A stretch of 14,936 nucleotides of DNA from Zoogloeaceae bacterium (GCA_031259605.1 JAIRLE010000137.1:1-14936); one strand, 5' to 3'; positions 1-7,842 are shown, counted from the first letter of the stretch. Notes: a model not told the origin generated them from the sequence alone. Program-made: numbers and translations.

Positions 1-15
1 CTGGTCGAGGTCAAG

Positions 16-1767
16 ATGTCGATACGTGTTGCCGCCGCGGGCTGTCTTCTGTTTTTGGCGGCTTGCGGCACCCCGGCGCCGCGCGATGCGATCAAGGGGC
101 ATTTGAACGCGCAGATGGCTTCGGCGGGCATTCCGGCAACATCGTCCTCTTCCATTCCACAGCCTGTGTGGCACACGCTGGCCATTGCGCCGCCCGCGGC
201 TTCCGGCCCGATCGAAACCTACAGTGTGGTCGTGCACGACGTGCCCGTGCGGGATTTGCTCTTTGCGCTGGCGCGGGACACGAAACTCAACGTCGATATT
301 CACGCCGGACTTTCCGGCAGGGTGACGCTGAACGCCATCGAGCAGACCCTGCCGCAGTTGCTTTCCCGCATCGCGCGGCAGGTTGACATGCGGTTCGAGA
401 TGGACGGCGTCAATTTGATCGTCATTCCCGATACGCCTTTCCTGCGGCATTACACGATCGATTACGTGAATATGAGCCGCGCCGTGGCAAGCGAGGTGGC
501 GACCAATACGCAAATCACCTCTGGCACAGCTTATACGGCATCGGGCGGCGCGGAAGGCCTGGCGGCTTCGCCCCTGGGAAGCGGCAACATCTCTTCGACG
601 CGCGTGGAAAACCTCTCGCGCAACATGTTCTGGGAATCGCTGGAACAGAACATCCGGGATATCCTGCGGGAAACCGATGCGCCTTTTCCGGGTGAGGACG
701 CCACAACGGGCGCGGCAGCGGACGATACGGCGGCGGCAGGCGCGCGCGCCGAACGCCAGTCCGCCGCGCCGCGTCTGCTCGCGGCGCGCCTGAATTCCCG
801 TGAAGCGTCGGCGGTTATCCTGAATCCGGAGAGCGGCGTGCTGGCGGTGCGCGCGACAGGACAGCAACATGAGCGTGTCCAGGCATTCATCGAAGAGGTG
901 ATGAACGCGGCGCGGCGGCAGGTGATGATCGAGGCCACCATCGTGGAAGTGGAATTGGGCGAAGACTATCAGCAGGGCATTGAATGGAGCCGCGTCTGGG
1001 CGAATGGCGACAAGACCTTTTCCCTTGCGCCCGCTTCCCCCGCCTCGGCGCTGTCGCCCGCCATGACGCCCTTCATCCTGCGCTACACGCATGCCGCGCC
1101 ATTATCCGCCACACTGAATCTGCTCGAGTCCTTCGGCGCGACCCGCGTGCTTTCCAGCCCCCGTCTCGCGGTGCTGAACAACCAGACCGCCTTGCTGAAG
1201 GTGGTGGAAAACGTGGTGTATTTCAATATCCGCGCGGATGTCACGGCGGGCAACAGCAACAGCAATCCCCTGGTGGCCTATACCTCGACGCCGCAGACGG
1301 TTTCCGTCGGGCTGGTGATGAGCGTGACGCCGCAAATCAGCAAGGGCGATCAGGTGATTCTCAATGTGCGTCCCAGCATTTCCAGCATCGTCGGCATGGT
1401 GAAGGATCCGAATCCGGATATTCCCGCGAACGTCGCCAATGAAATCCCGCAGATTCGCACCCGCGAGATGGAATCGGTGCTGCGCCTGTCCAGCGGCGAA
1501 ATCGCCGTGCTGGGCGGCTTGATGGAAGACCGCGCGGATTACAAGACCGGGCGCGTTCCGCTTCTGGGGCGGATTCCGCTGGCGGGAGAACTCCTGTCTT
1601 CGCGCAATGACGCGACCCGGAAATCGGAACTGGTCATTTTCCTGCGTCCCGTCGTCATCCGTGAACCGGGACTGAATGGGGATTTCGCCCGGCTGAGATC
1701 CTGGCTGCCGGATGCCGGTTTTTTTGCCGCGCCCGCGCCGAAACACATGGATTGGCGCGGGGAATGA
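16..1767 (+). CDS. mshL: MshL-like lipoprotein secretin (outer-membrane pore of an MSHA-type pilus or T2SS-like machine)
   Basis: The 583-residue product should form the multimeric outer-membrane channel through which a pilus or pseudopilus passes. A lipoprotein signal is visible: a hydrophobic stretch ending in the lipobox LAAC, with Cys17 as the acylated residue. Residues about 68-137 resemble an STN/secretin N-terminal domain. Residues about 222-250 are an Ala/Asp/Thr-rich linker. The secretin domain runs from about 300 to 555 and contains the C-terminal secretin signature VPLLGRIPLAGELLSS at 514-529, followed by the final strand SELVIFLRPVVI. Length and the lipoprotein N-terminus fit MshL better than PilQ, which is longer and carries AMIN domains. 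The start is supported by GAGG at 7-10, five bases before the ATG. The stop lies 7 bases before the favoured ATPase start, so the two are probably cotranscribed. A GspD-like role in a type II secretion system cannot be excluded. Confidence 0.85.
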   Translation: MSIRVAAAGCLLFLAACGTPAPRDAIKGHLNAQMASAGIPATSSSSIPQPVWHTLAIAPPAASGPIETYSVVVHDVPVRDLLFALARDTKLNVDIHAGLSGRVTLNAIEQTLPQLLSRIARQVDMRFEMDGVNLIVIPDTPFLRHYTIDYVNMSRAVASEVATNTQITSGTAYTASGGAEGLAASPLGSGNISSTRVENLSRNMFWESLEQNIRDILRETDAPFPGEDATTGAAADDTAAAGARAERQSAAPRLLAARLNSREASAVILNPESGVLAVRATGQQHERVQAFIEEVMNAARRQVMIEATIVEVELGEDYQQGIEWSRVWANGDKTFSLAPASPASALSPAMTPFILRYTHAAPLSATLNLLESFGATRVLSSPRLAVLNNQTALLKVVENVVYFNIRADVTAGNSNSNPLVAYTSTPQTVSVGLVMSVTPQISKGDQVILNVRPSISSIVGMVKDPNPDIPANVANEIPQIRTREMESVLRLSSGEIAVLGGLMEDRADYKTGRVPLLGRIPLAGELLSSRNDATRKSELVIFLRPVVIREPGLNGDFARLRSWLPDAGFFAAPAPKHMDWRGE

Positions 1768-1774
1768 AGCGCCC

Positions 1775-3511
1775 ATGCGGAAGGCCGGTCGCGCGATGAT
1801 GCCTCCCTTGTCCGCTTCCGCCGCTGCCCTGGGCGACGCCCTGCTGGCAATGGGATTGCTCTCGCCCGATCTGTTGCGCATCGCGCGTCTGGAACAGGCA
1901 AAAAGCGGCCTGCCGCTGGAAAAGCAGTTGACGGCGCTGGGCTTCGTGACGGAGACGGCGCTGTGCGACGCGTTGTCGGCGAATCTGGGCAAGGCCAGCG
2001 TGGATTTGGCGCACGTCATGGCGGATGCCGCCGCGCTGGCCTTGCTGCCCAAGGAAGTGGCGCAGGCGGCACAGGCGCTGCCGCTTTATTACGATGAAGA
2101 AAAGAATCGCATGACGCTGGCGGTGGCCGATAGCCACGACCTGCCGGGGCAGGATCGAATACGGGAATTCCTGCGCGGACGGCTGGGCGCGACGGTCAGT
2201 CTGGAAACCCTGCTGGCCGAGGCTTCGGAAATCACGGCAGCCATCGACCGGTATTACGGTTACGCGCTGTCCATCGACGGCATCGTGGCGGAAATCGAAA
2301 ACACCGGCACCGGAATGGCGGCGGCAAACACGCAGGAATTCAGCCAGCCGGTGGTACGCCTGATCGACGCCATTCTCACCGATGCCGTCAAGGAGGGCGC
2401 TTCCGACATCCACTTCGAACCGGAAGAAAATTTCCTGCGCATCCGCTACCGCCAGGACGGCATCCTGCGGCAAATCCGCGCCCTGCACAAAAGCTGCTGG
2501 AACGCCATGTGCGTGCGGCTGAAGGTCATCAGCGGCATGAACATCGCGGAGACGCGCGCGCCGCAGGATGGGCGCGTCACCTTTTCCGTTTCCGGCCGCC
2601 CGGTGGATTTTCGCGTCTCCAGCCAGCCCACCTTGCACGGGGAAAACATGGTGCTGCGGGTGCTGGATCGGCAAAAGGGCATCGTGCCGCTCGCCGAACT
2701 TGGACTTTCCGAGACGGCGCAAACCCTGTTGACGAGGCTGCTTGCCCGGCCGGAAGGCGTCATCCTGATCACCGGCCCCACCGGCTCCGGCAAGACGACC
2801 AGCCTGTACGCCATCCTGAACCGCATCAATTCCGAGCGCATCCACATCATGACCCTGGAAGACCCGGTGGAATACCCGTTGCCGATTGTGCGCCAGACCA
2901 GTATCAGCGACGCCCTGCGCATGGATTTCGCCAACGGCGTCCGCGCCATGTTGCGGCAGGACCCGGATGTGATCCTGGTAGGCGAAATCCGTGACGAGGA
3001 TACGGCAATCATGGCCTTTCGCGCCGCCATGACCGGGCATCAGGTATTTGCCACCCTGCACAGCAATTCCGCCGTTGGCGCGCTGCCGCGCCTGATGGAC
3101 ATTGGCGTGACGCCGGAGATTCTCGCGGGTAACCTGATCGGCGTCATCGCCCAGCGTCTGTTGCGCCGCCTTTGTCCGCACTGCAAGCGGGCAGTCGTCG
3201 CCACGCGCGCGGAATGCCGTCTGCTCGACTGGCCGGAAGAGGAGGCCGCGCCGCGGATTTACCAGCCGACGGGCTGCGAACACTGTCATTTCACCGGTTA
3301 CCGGGGACGGCTGCCGATCATGGAAATCCTGCGCGTGGATGGCGACATGGATGAACTCATCGCCCGCCGCGCCACCACCAGCGAACTGTTGCGCCATGCC
3401 CGGCAACGGGGGTTGCGCACACTGGCGGAAGAAGGCGTCGTCCAGGTGCTTTCCGGCGCGACGGCGCTGGTGGAACTGGCACGGGTCGCGGACTTGAGCG
3501 ACAGAATGTAG
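1775..3511 (+). CDS. mshE: MshE/GspE-like assembly ATPase with a modified MshEN domain
   Basis: This is a cytoplasmic hexameric ATPase of the PilB/GspE/MshE family that powers pilus or pseudopilus polymerisation. From the chosen start it has 578 residues. Residues 18-70 show the 24-5-24 layout of an MshEN domain, but the first residue of each motif is Ala or Pro instead of Arg/Lys. The Walker A motif GPTGSGKTT is at 334-342, Walker B ILVGEIRDE at about 400-408, and the His-box TGHQVFATLHSN follows. A zinc-type pair of CxxC motifs is at 467-470 (CPHC) and 501-504 (CEHC). All catalytic motifs look intact, so the motor should be active. The frame is open upstream to an ATG at 1712 inside the secretin gene, but 1775 follows GGGGA at about 11 bases. 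ATGs at 1796 and 1799 after GGAAGG are also possible. The stop is 3 bases before the next start. PilB- or GspE-type function is the alternative reading. Confidence 0.88.
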   Translation: MRKAGRAMMPPLSASAAALGDALLAMGLLSPDLLRIARLEQAKSGLPLEKQLTALGFVTETALCDALSANLGKASVDLAHVMADAAALALLPKEVAQAAQALPLYYDEEKNRMTLAVADSHDLPGQDRIREFLRGRLGATVSLETLLAEASEITAAIDRYYGYALSIDGIVAEIENTGTGMAAANTQEFSQPVVRLIDAILTDAVKEGASDIHFEPEENFLRIRYRQDGILRQIRALHKSCWNAMCVRLKVISGMNIAETRAPQDGRVTFSVSGRPVDFRVSSQPTLHGENMVLRVLDRQKGIVPLAELGLSETAQTLLTRLLARPEGVILITGPTGSGKTTSLYAILNRINSERIHIMTLEDPVEYPLPIVRQTSISDALRMDFANGVRAMLRQDPDVILVGEIRDEDTAIMAFRAAMTGHQVFATLHSNSAVGALPRLMDIGVTPEILAGNLIGVIAQRLLRRLCPHCKRAVVATRAECRLLDWPEEEAAPRIYQPTGCEHCHFTGYRGRLPIMEILRVDGDMDELIARRATTSELLRHARQRGLRTLAEEGVVQVLSGATALVELARVADLSDRM

Positions 3512-3514
3512 GCC

Positions 3515-4750
3515 ATGCGCTATCGTTATCTGGCCATCAATGCGGGCGGCGAGCGTGTCAGCGGTACGCTGGACGCCGCGACGCCGGAAGAACTGGAAAG
3601 CCGTCTGGCGCGGATGGGACTGGATCTGGTGCGCGAACAAACCGGACGCCTTGCCGCTCTCGCCGCGTGGTTCGAGGGAACGCGGACGCGCCGCCGCGCC
3701 GTTTCGCGCCGGGAGCTGCTCGACTTCTGGTTTCAGTTGAAGGAATTGCTGCGCGTGGGCGTCCCCTTGCAGGAAGCCTTGCGCGATCTGCACGATGCGC
3801 ACGCGGAAAAAGACGGACAAGACATGCGGCGCGTCATCGGCGCGCTACAGGAAGGCATTGCCGCCGGACAGACGCTGTCGCAGGCCATGTGGGCGGAACC
3901 GGAAGGCGTATTTCGTCCGTTGTTCATCCATCTGGCGCAGGCGGGTGAAACATCGGGCGATCTGGCGCGCGTCATGGAAGACATGATCGCCGCCCTGAAA
4001 TATGAAGACGAGCTGCTGCGCAAGACGCAAAAATTGCTGATCTACCCGGCCTTCGTCAGCGTCATTGTCATTGCCGCCAGCCTGTTTCTTTTTCTTTATC
4101 TCGCGCCGCAACTCAAGATGTTCTTGCAACAGATGGGCGAAACCCTGCCTTTTTATACGCGGGCGCTGTTCGCGGTCGCGGATGCGCTGGGGCGCTACGG
4201 TCCGCATCTGCTGGCGGGGATCGTTCTGGGTGTGCTGGCGGTACGGGCGTGGCTCATCCATTCCACCGCCGCCCGCCTTTACCGGGACGGACTGTTGTTG
4301 CGCTTGCCCATCATCGGCCCGGTGTTGCAGAAAATCGCGCTGTCGCGTTTTGCGGGCGCGTTTGCCCTGCTTTACGCGGCGGGCATTCCCGTGCTGGCGG
4401 CGCTTGCCGCCACGCGCGACATCGTAGGCAATCGCGCCATCCGGCAAGCGCTGGCGCAGGCGGAAGAAGCCATCCGCGAAGGCCGTCCCTTGAGCGCCGC
4501 TTTTGCCGACAGCGGATTTTTCCCGGTCTTCGTCGTGCGCATGCTGCGCGTCGGCGAGAATACCGGCGCGCTGGACGTCGCGCTGGAAAATCTGCGCCAC
4601 TTTTACCAGCGTGATGTCGACCTGGTCGTCGAACGCGCCGAGCGCCTGATCGAACCCCTGCTCACGCTGCTGCTGGGCGCGTTGCTGGGCTGGATCATGC
4701 TGGCTTTCATCGGCCCCATCTATGACGCGATAAGCCATGTGGCGTTTTAA
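3515..4750 (+). CDS. mshG: MshG/GspF/PilC-like inner-membrane platform protein
   Basis: The 411-residue product belongs to the GspF/PilC family, the polytopic inner-membrane protein that couples the assembly ATPase to pilin polymerisation. It has the usual plan of two repeated T2SSF cytoplasmic domains. The first lies around residues 67-175 and includes FIHLAQAGETSGDL. The second follows around 270-375 and includes the matching VVRMLRVGENTGALD. Hydrophobic segments at about 176-197, 230-247 and 381-402 give the expected three membrane spans. The start ATG is 3 bases after the ATPase stop, and the end overlaps the next gene by 14 bases. This implies translational coupling and stoichiometric production. 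Length and domain layout are ordinary for the family. By sequence alone MshG, GspF and PilC cannot be separated; the symbol rests on the adjacent MshL-like and MshE-like genes. Confidence 0.88.
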   Translation: MRYRYLAINAGGERVSGTLDAATPEELESRLARMGLDLVREQTGRLAALAAWFEGTRTRRRAVSRRELLDFWFQLKELLRVGVPLQEALRDLHDAHAEKDGQDMRRVIGALQEGIAAGQTLSQAMWAEPEGVFRPLFIHLAQAGETSGDLARVMEDMIAALKYEDELLRKTQKLLIYPAFVSVIVIAASLFLFLYLAPQLKMFLQQMGETLPFYTRALFAVADALGRYGPHLLAGIVLGVLAVRAWLIHSTAARLYRDGLLLRLPIIGPVLQKIALSRFAGAFALLYAAGIPVLAALAATRDIVGNRAIRQALAQAEEAIREGRPLSAAFADSGFFPVFVVRMLRVGENTGALDVALENLRHFYQRDVDLVVERAERLIEPLLTLLLGALLGWIMLAFIGPIYDAISHVAF

Positions 4751-6155
4751 TCCATATCCCCGCCGCCTGCTGTTGCTGGAAAGCAACGGCGCGCGCCTCT
4801 ACGTCCAATCGGCGCGCGCGCAAGAAGGCGTCCGGGAACTGGCGCGCTTTGCGCCGGATGCCGCGGGACGCCAGGCATTGTCCGCATGGATGGAAAAGGC
4901 GCGCCCCATCACGCTGCTCGTCAATCTGCCGGAAGAAGGACATATCCGGGAAAACATCCCCCGCCTGCGCGGCGGCGAAAAAAGCGCGCTGGTAAAACGC
5001 AAACTGCGCCAGCATTTCGGCGACAATCCTTTTGTCATGGCATCCTCATTGGGTGAGGTCGCCGGACAACGGCGGGAAGAACGTTTGCTGCTGACCGCTC
5101 TGCCCAGCCAGACCATGCAAGATTGGCTTGCCGCCCTGGGAGAGACGCCGATCGCCGGCATTCATGGGGCACCGCAACTCATGGCGGATTGGCTGAATCG
5201 CGCCGCGCGTCTGCCGCCTGTCTGTCTGTTGCTCAGCCTGCATGGGCATGCCTTGCGCCAGAGCTTGCTGCGGGATGGTCACGTCATTTTTTCCCGCCTG
5301 AGTCCCGCGCCCGAACATGCGGAAAAAAGCGCCTGGATTGCCGAGGAGACAGCGCGTCTTTATGCCTATCTCGCGCACCAGCAATGCGTCGAACCCGGCG
5401 TCCCCCTGCCGGTCTGCCTGCTGGAGGAAACGCCGGACGCCGCGCTTGCCGCCGCCTTCGCGCATTCCGGCATGACGCCGATGGCATTACAACCCCTGGA
5501 ATGGAAAACTCCGCCCGCGACCGGGACATCCGGAATCGACGCGCACCTGCTCGCCTGTCTTGCCGCGCGTCCGCCACGCCAGCACTATGCGCCCGCCGCC
5601 CTGCGCCAGCGGTACCTTCTGCCGCAACGCCGCCGCCTGCTCCTGTGCGCGGGTGCATTGTTCCTGCTGGCGGGCGGCTGCCTGGGCGGGATGGATATAT
5701 CGACCGCCAGAGACCTGCGCGCCCAGAGCGACGCGGTACGCCTGGAAGCTGCGCGTCTGGAGGCAGAGGCGCAATCCTTGTTGCGGGAAACACCGGAACT
5801 TGCGGTTTTTTCGCGTATCGAAGCCGGGGAGGCGCGCCGCTTGCTCGACGAAACCGCGCGCTATCGCGCCGAAGGTTCGCCGGAGGCCATGCTCAATGCC
5901 CTGGAACAGCTTGCCGCCCTGCTGGATCGCCATCCCGGCCTGCATCTGGAAAAACTGCGCTGGCAGGCGGCGGAAGAAACCCTGAGCCTGCAAGGCCGCG
6001 CCCCTCCCGCCGATCTTGCCCGGTTTCTCCGCCATCTGGCGCGTTCGGACATGGAATACGAAATCCGGCAAACACCGGAAGACGCGTCGGCATCCGGTTC
6101 AGAGGCGGCGGACGCGGATTTCGAACTCGTGCTCCACCTGAGGCCGACAGCATGA
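4737..6155 (+). CDS. GspL/PilM-PilN-like bitopic inner-membrane assembly protein
   Basis: The 472-residue product has a cytoplasmic N-terminal region of about 295 residues, one hydrophobic segment at about 301-318 preceded by the basic stop-transfer run PQRRR, and a periplasmic C-terminal part. After the membrane segment comes a charged, Ala/Leu/Glu-rich stretch (about 322-360) likely to form a coiled coil. It is followed by a predicted alpha/beta domain ending in a strand (FELVLHLRP). This is the plan of GspL, or of PilM and PilN joined in one chain, and corresponds by position to MshI. Such proteins connect the ATPase to the inner-membrane platform. I cannot point to a clear ATP-binding motif in the N-terminal part, so the actin-like fold is inferred from layout. 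The gene overlaps the platform gene by 14 bases and the next gene by 4 (ATGA). Confidence 0.6.
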   Translation: MWRFNPYPRRLLLLESNGARLYVQSARAQEGVRELARFAPDAAGRQALSAWMEKARPITLLVNLPEEGHIRENIPRLRGGEKSALVKRKLRQHFGDNPFVMASSLGEVAGQRREERLLLTALPSQTMQDWLAALGETPIAGIHGAPQLMADWLNRAARLPPVCLLLSLHGHALRQSLLRDGHVIFSRLSPAPEHAEKSAWIAEETARLYAYLAHQQCVEPGVPLPVCLLEETPDAALAAAFAHSGMTPMALQPLEWKTPPATGTSGIDAHLLACLAARPPRQHYAPAALRQRYLLPQRRRLLLCAGALFLLAGGCLGGMDISTARDLRAQSDAVRLEAARLEAEAQSLLRETPELAVFSRIEAGEARRLLDETARYRAEGSPEAMLNALEQLAALLDRHPGLHLEKLRWQAAEETLSLQGRAPPADLARFLRHLARSDMEYEIRQTPEDASASGSEAADADFELVLHLRPTA

Positions 6156-6745
6156 CGCCCGTCGCAAAATCCGTGCTTCAGGCCGCGCTGCTGGCGCTCT
6201 TGCTGTTTGCGCTCGGCGCGGGATTTGCCGGATTCTGGCAACAGGAACGCCAACGCGCAGCGCACGACGCAAAAGCATCCGCCGCGCTTTTGAGCGCGGC
6301 ACGCGCCCGCCTGCAAGCCTTGCGAGATCCAAAAGCCGAAGACCTGGCCGGACGTCTGGCGGAAATGTATGCGCAAGGGTTTTTTGCCGCCGCCGCGCAT
6401 GACGATCTCTCTTCCCGTCTGCAAGAAGCGCGCAAGGCGCTTGGCATGGTGGAGGCACACGCTGTTTTCTCGCCAGAGGAACCCTGGGGCAATGGCGCGA
6501 CGCCATTGTGGCAAGGCGAGCTGGAACTCGAATTGGGGCTGAACCACGAACAGGAATTCGCCGACTTCTGGCGCGCCCTCGCATGGCCCGGCCCCATGCG
6601 CGTCACCGCCTGCGTCCTGGAACGCAATCCTGGCAATCCCATTCGCCGCGCCGCCACGGCCCATGCCTTGTCCCGCCCTGCCCCCAATCTCAAGGCGGTC
6701 TGCCATCTTCAATGGCTCACCAGGGCAACCGCAGCAAGAAATTAG
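6152..6745 (+). CDS. GspM/PilO-like inner-membrane assembly protein
   Basis: The 197-residue product has a short cytoplasmic N-terminus and one membrane segment at about residues 8-29. A charged helical region (about 30-100) is likely to form a coiled coil. The C-terminal region contains alternating hydrophobic strands (LWQGELELELGL and NLKAVCHLQWL). This is the usual plan of GspM, PilO and MshJ, small bitopic proteins that pair with GspL, PilN or MshI in the inner membrane. The start is taken at the ATG within the ATGA overlap with the preceding gene's stop; the frame is open far upstream, but that part is the shadow of the preceding gene. It is the last gene of the operon: 460 bases without a convincing gene follow. 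The assignment rests on layout and position, since this family is poorly conserved in sequence. A membrane protein of unrelated function is possible but less likely. Confidence 0.55.
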   Translation: MTPVAKSVLQAALLALLLFALGAGFAGFWQQERQRAAHDAKASAALLSAARARLQALRDPKAEDLAGRLAEMYAQGFFAAAAHDDLSSRLQEARKALGMVEAHAVFSPEEPWGNGATPLWQGELELELGLNHEQEFADFWRALAWPGPMRVTACVLERNPGNPIRRAATAHALSRPAPNLKAVCHLQWLTRATAARN

Positions 6746-6818
6746 CGGCAGTCCTTCAGGTCTGCCGGTCTAACGTCATTGGGAAGGAGTTTCTCTCCCC
6801 TCGAGAATGGCTACGGTC

Positions 6819-6878
6819 GAAACCCCGCCCGTAAGAATGGGGTCCCGACCTTCGCGCCTTTCTTACGGGCGGGGTTTC
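6819..6878. repeat. Perfect 19-bp inverted repeat with 22-base spacer
   Basis: The arm GAAACCCCGCCCGTAAGAA at 6819-6837 is exactly complementary to 6860-6878. It would give a very stable hairpin 74 bases after the stop of the pilus operon. It could stop transcription or protect the 3' end of the operon mRNA. No T-run follows on the + strand, so it is not a classical intrinsic terminator. The right arm is part of the 50-bp dispersed repeat. Confidence 0.8.
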
Positions 6879-6903
6879 AAACCGGAGTTGGTTTTACGAT
6901 GAA
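6854..6903 (-). repeat. Dispersed 50-bp repeat, copy 1 (inverted relative to copy 2)
   Basis: The reverse complement of this segment matches 14790-14839 at 46 of 50 positions without gaps. The shared core is TTGAAACCCCGCCCG, then one variable base, then AAGAAAGGCGC. The other shared end begins TTCATCGTAAAAC. Copy 1 sits after the pilus operon in minus orientation, and copy 2 sits after flgG in plus orientation. Both copies lie in intergenic DNA. I do not recognise the family. Confidence 0.85.
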
Positions 6904-6927
6904 TGCCCTGCTTGCCGCTCAAAAGCG

Positions 6928-6957
6928 TTGGCCATGCGGTCTTCTTGTGGCTACAAT
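6928..6957 (+). promoter_or_regulatory. Possible sigma-70-type promoter upstream of the kinase-like gene
   Basis: TACAAT at 6952-6957 matches 5 of 6 bases of the -10 consensus. TTGGCC at 6928-6933 matches 4 of 6 of the -35 consensus, with an 18-base spacer. It would leave a leader of about 240 bases before 7206. The match is modest and could be chance. Confidence 0.25.
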
Positions 6958-7205
6958 CCCAAGTCGGCAAACGATTTGCCACTGACGCGTTGCCATGACC
7001 ACGGCCTTTCCGGTGGCCGGGCAAGCTACCGTGAAGGTCACGCCAAGCCAGGTTTGCTGTTGCCATACCGAAAATCGTGGATGCCGATACCTTCGGATTG
7101 GCGCGGCCTGGTTCGCATGGCGAAATTTTCGGCTGAACCATTCGGCGCGAAGCGGCAAAGCTGGAACTGAGCACGGAAGATTCCGGGCGCAATGGAAAGG
7201 ACGCG

Positions 7206-7832
7206 ATGCGAACCGTAACAGCGCGAGCGCTGGAAGACTGGCTGGAAAACGGCAGGATACTGGAACGGGACGCCAGGGGGCCGAAGGTCGTCGCGCTGGA
7301 GAGCGGGCCGGAAAATGGCCTGTTCCTGAAGATTTTCCATACCCGCCGCCATCCGCTTCTTGCGCGGCTGCAACCCGCAGCCAAGCGCTTTGCAAGAAAT
7401 GCAGAATGCCTGGAAAAACTGGGCATTCCCGCGCCGGAAGTCGTCGACAGTCTCTGGATCGGTGCCGATGCCACAGGAGAGGAGGAGTATGTTTCCGCCT
7501 GTCTGTACCGCCCCTTGCCGGGAATCACCCTGGAAAACCTGTTCCGGCAAGACCCGGGAAAACTCGAAGCCCTGCTTCCCGACCTTGCACGCTTCATACG
7601 GCAGGTACATCAAAAGCGCATCTATTTTCGTTCGCTCCATGTCGGCAACATTCTTTCTCTGCCTGGCGGAGGCTTTGGCCTGATCGATGTTCTTGATCTC
7701 AAACACTGCCTCCTGCCGCTGGGCCGCTGGCGTATACGACGCAATTTTCAACATCTGTCCCGGCATCTTGCGCGTCGCGGACTGGAGGATTTCCCGGTGA
7801 GCGCGCTTTATCGGCTGTATAGGCTTGGATAG
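7206..7832 (+). CDS. Small WaaP/KdkA (LPS kinase)-like protein with altered active site
   Basis: The 208-residue product resembles the lipopolysaccharide-kinase/InaA superfamily, including small Pseudomonas proteins annotated as toluene-tolerance proteins. Kinase-like landmarks in order are the ATP-binding lysine in LFLKIF (Lys42), an alphaC-like helix RFARNAECLEKL (Glu67 or Glu70), a hinge-like region near 95-110, IYFRSLHVGNIL at 139-150 and FGLIDVLDLK at 157-166. Asn148 and Asp161 would bind metal. The position of the HRD aspartate is Ser143 (FRS), so catalysis may be altered or lost. The short length is normal for this group. The ATG at 7206 follows GGAAAGGA at 7194-7201. It stands alone, with a long gap before it and converging on xseA. 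Its stop lies 10 bases before an IS5-type remnant, so the last residues may derive from DNA disturbed by that insertion. A role in envelope sugar phosphorylation is only inferred. Confidence 0.65.
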   Translation: MRTVTARALEDWLENGRILERDARGPKVVALESGPENGLFLKIFHTRRHPLLARLQPAAKRFARNAECLEKLGIPAPEVVDSLWIGADATGEEEYVSACLYRPLPGITLENLFRQDPGKLEALLPDLARFIRQVHQKRIYFRSLHVGNILSLPGGGFGLIDVLDLKHCLLPLGRWRIRRNFQHLSRHLARRGLEDFPVSALYRLYRLG

Positions 7833-7842
7833 TTGGCGCTAA

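Larger units (their letters stand above)
6746..7205. other. 460-base gap between the pilus operon and the kinase-like gene
   Basis: I find no convincing gene here. The stretch holds the 60-base inverted repeat at 6819-6878, one copy of a 50-bp dispersed repeat at 6854-6903 and a small perfect hairpin (GGCAAA, loop CGA, TTTGCC) at 6966-6980. A possible -10 element TACAAT lies at 6952-6957, with TTGGCC 18 bases upstream as a weak -35. Open frames crossing it on both strands lack ribosome-binding sites or recognisable protein features. The part from 6905 to 7190 may be unrecognised mobile or repeat DNA. Confidence 0.5.

Noticed and set aside
5123..6151. Upstream extension of the GspM-like frame
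   Set aside because: This is a shadow of the GspL-like gene; the start within the ATGA overlap gives the expected short N-terminus and TM segment.
6819..6900. Intrinsic terminator of the pilus operon
   Set aside because: The stem is strong, but no T-run follows directly, so I list it only as an inverted repeat.
6995..7696. Plus-strand open frame of 233 codons overlapping the kinase-like gene
   Set aside because: No recognisable domain or good ribosome-binding site; the overlapping kinase frame has conserved motifs.
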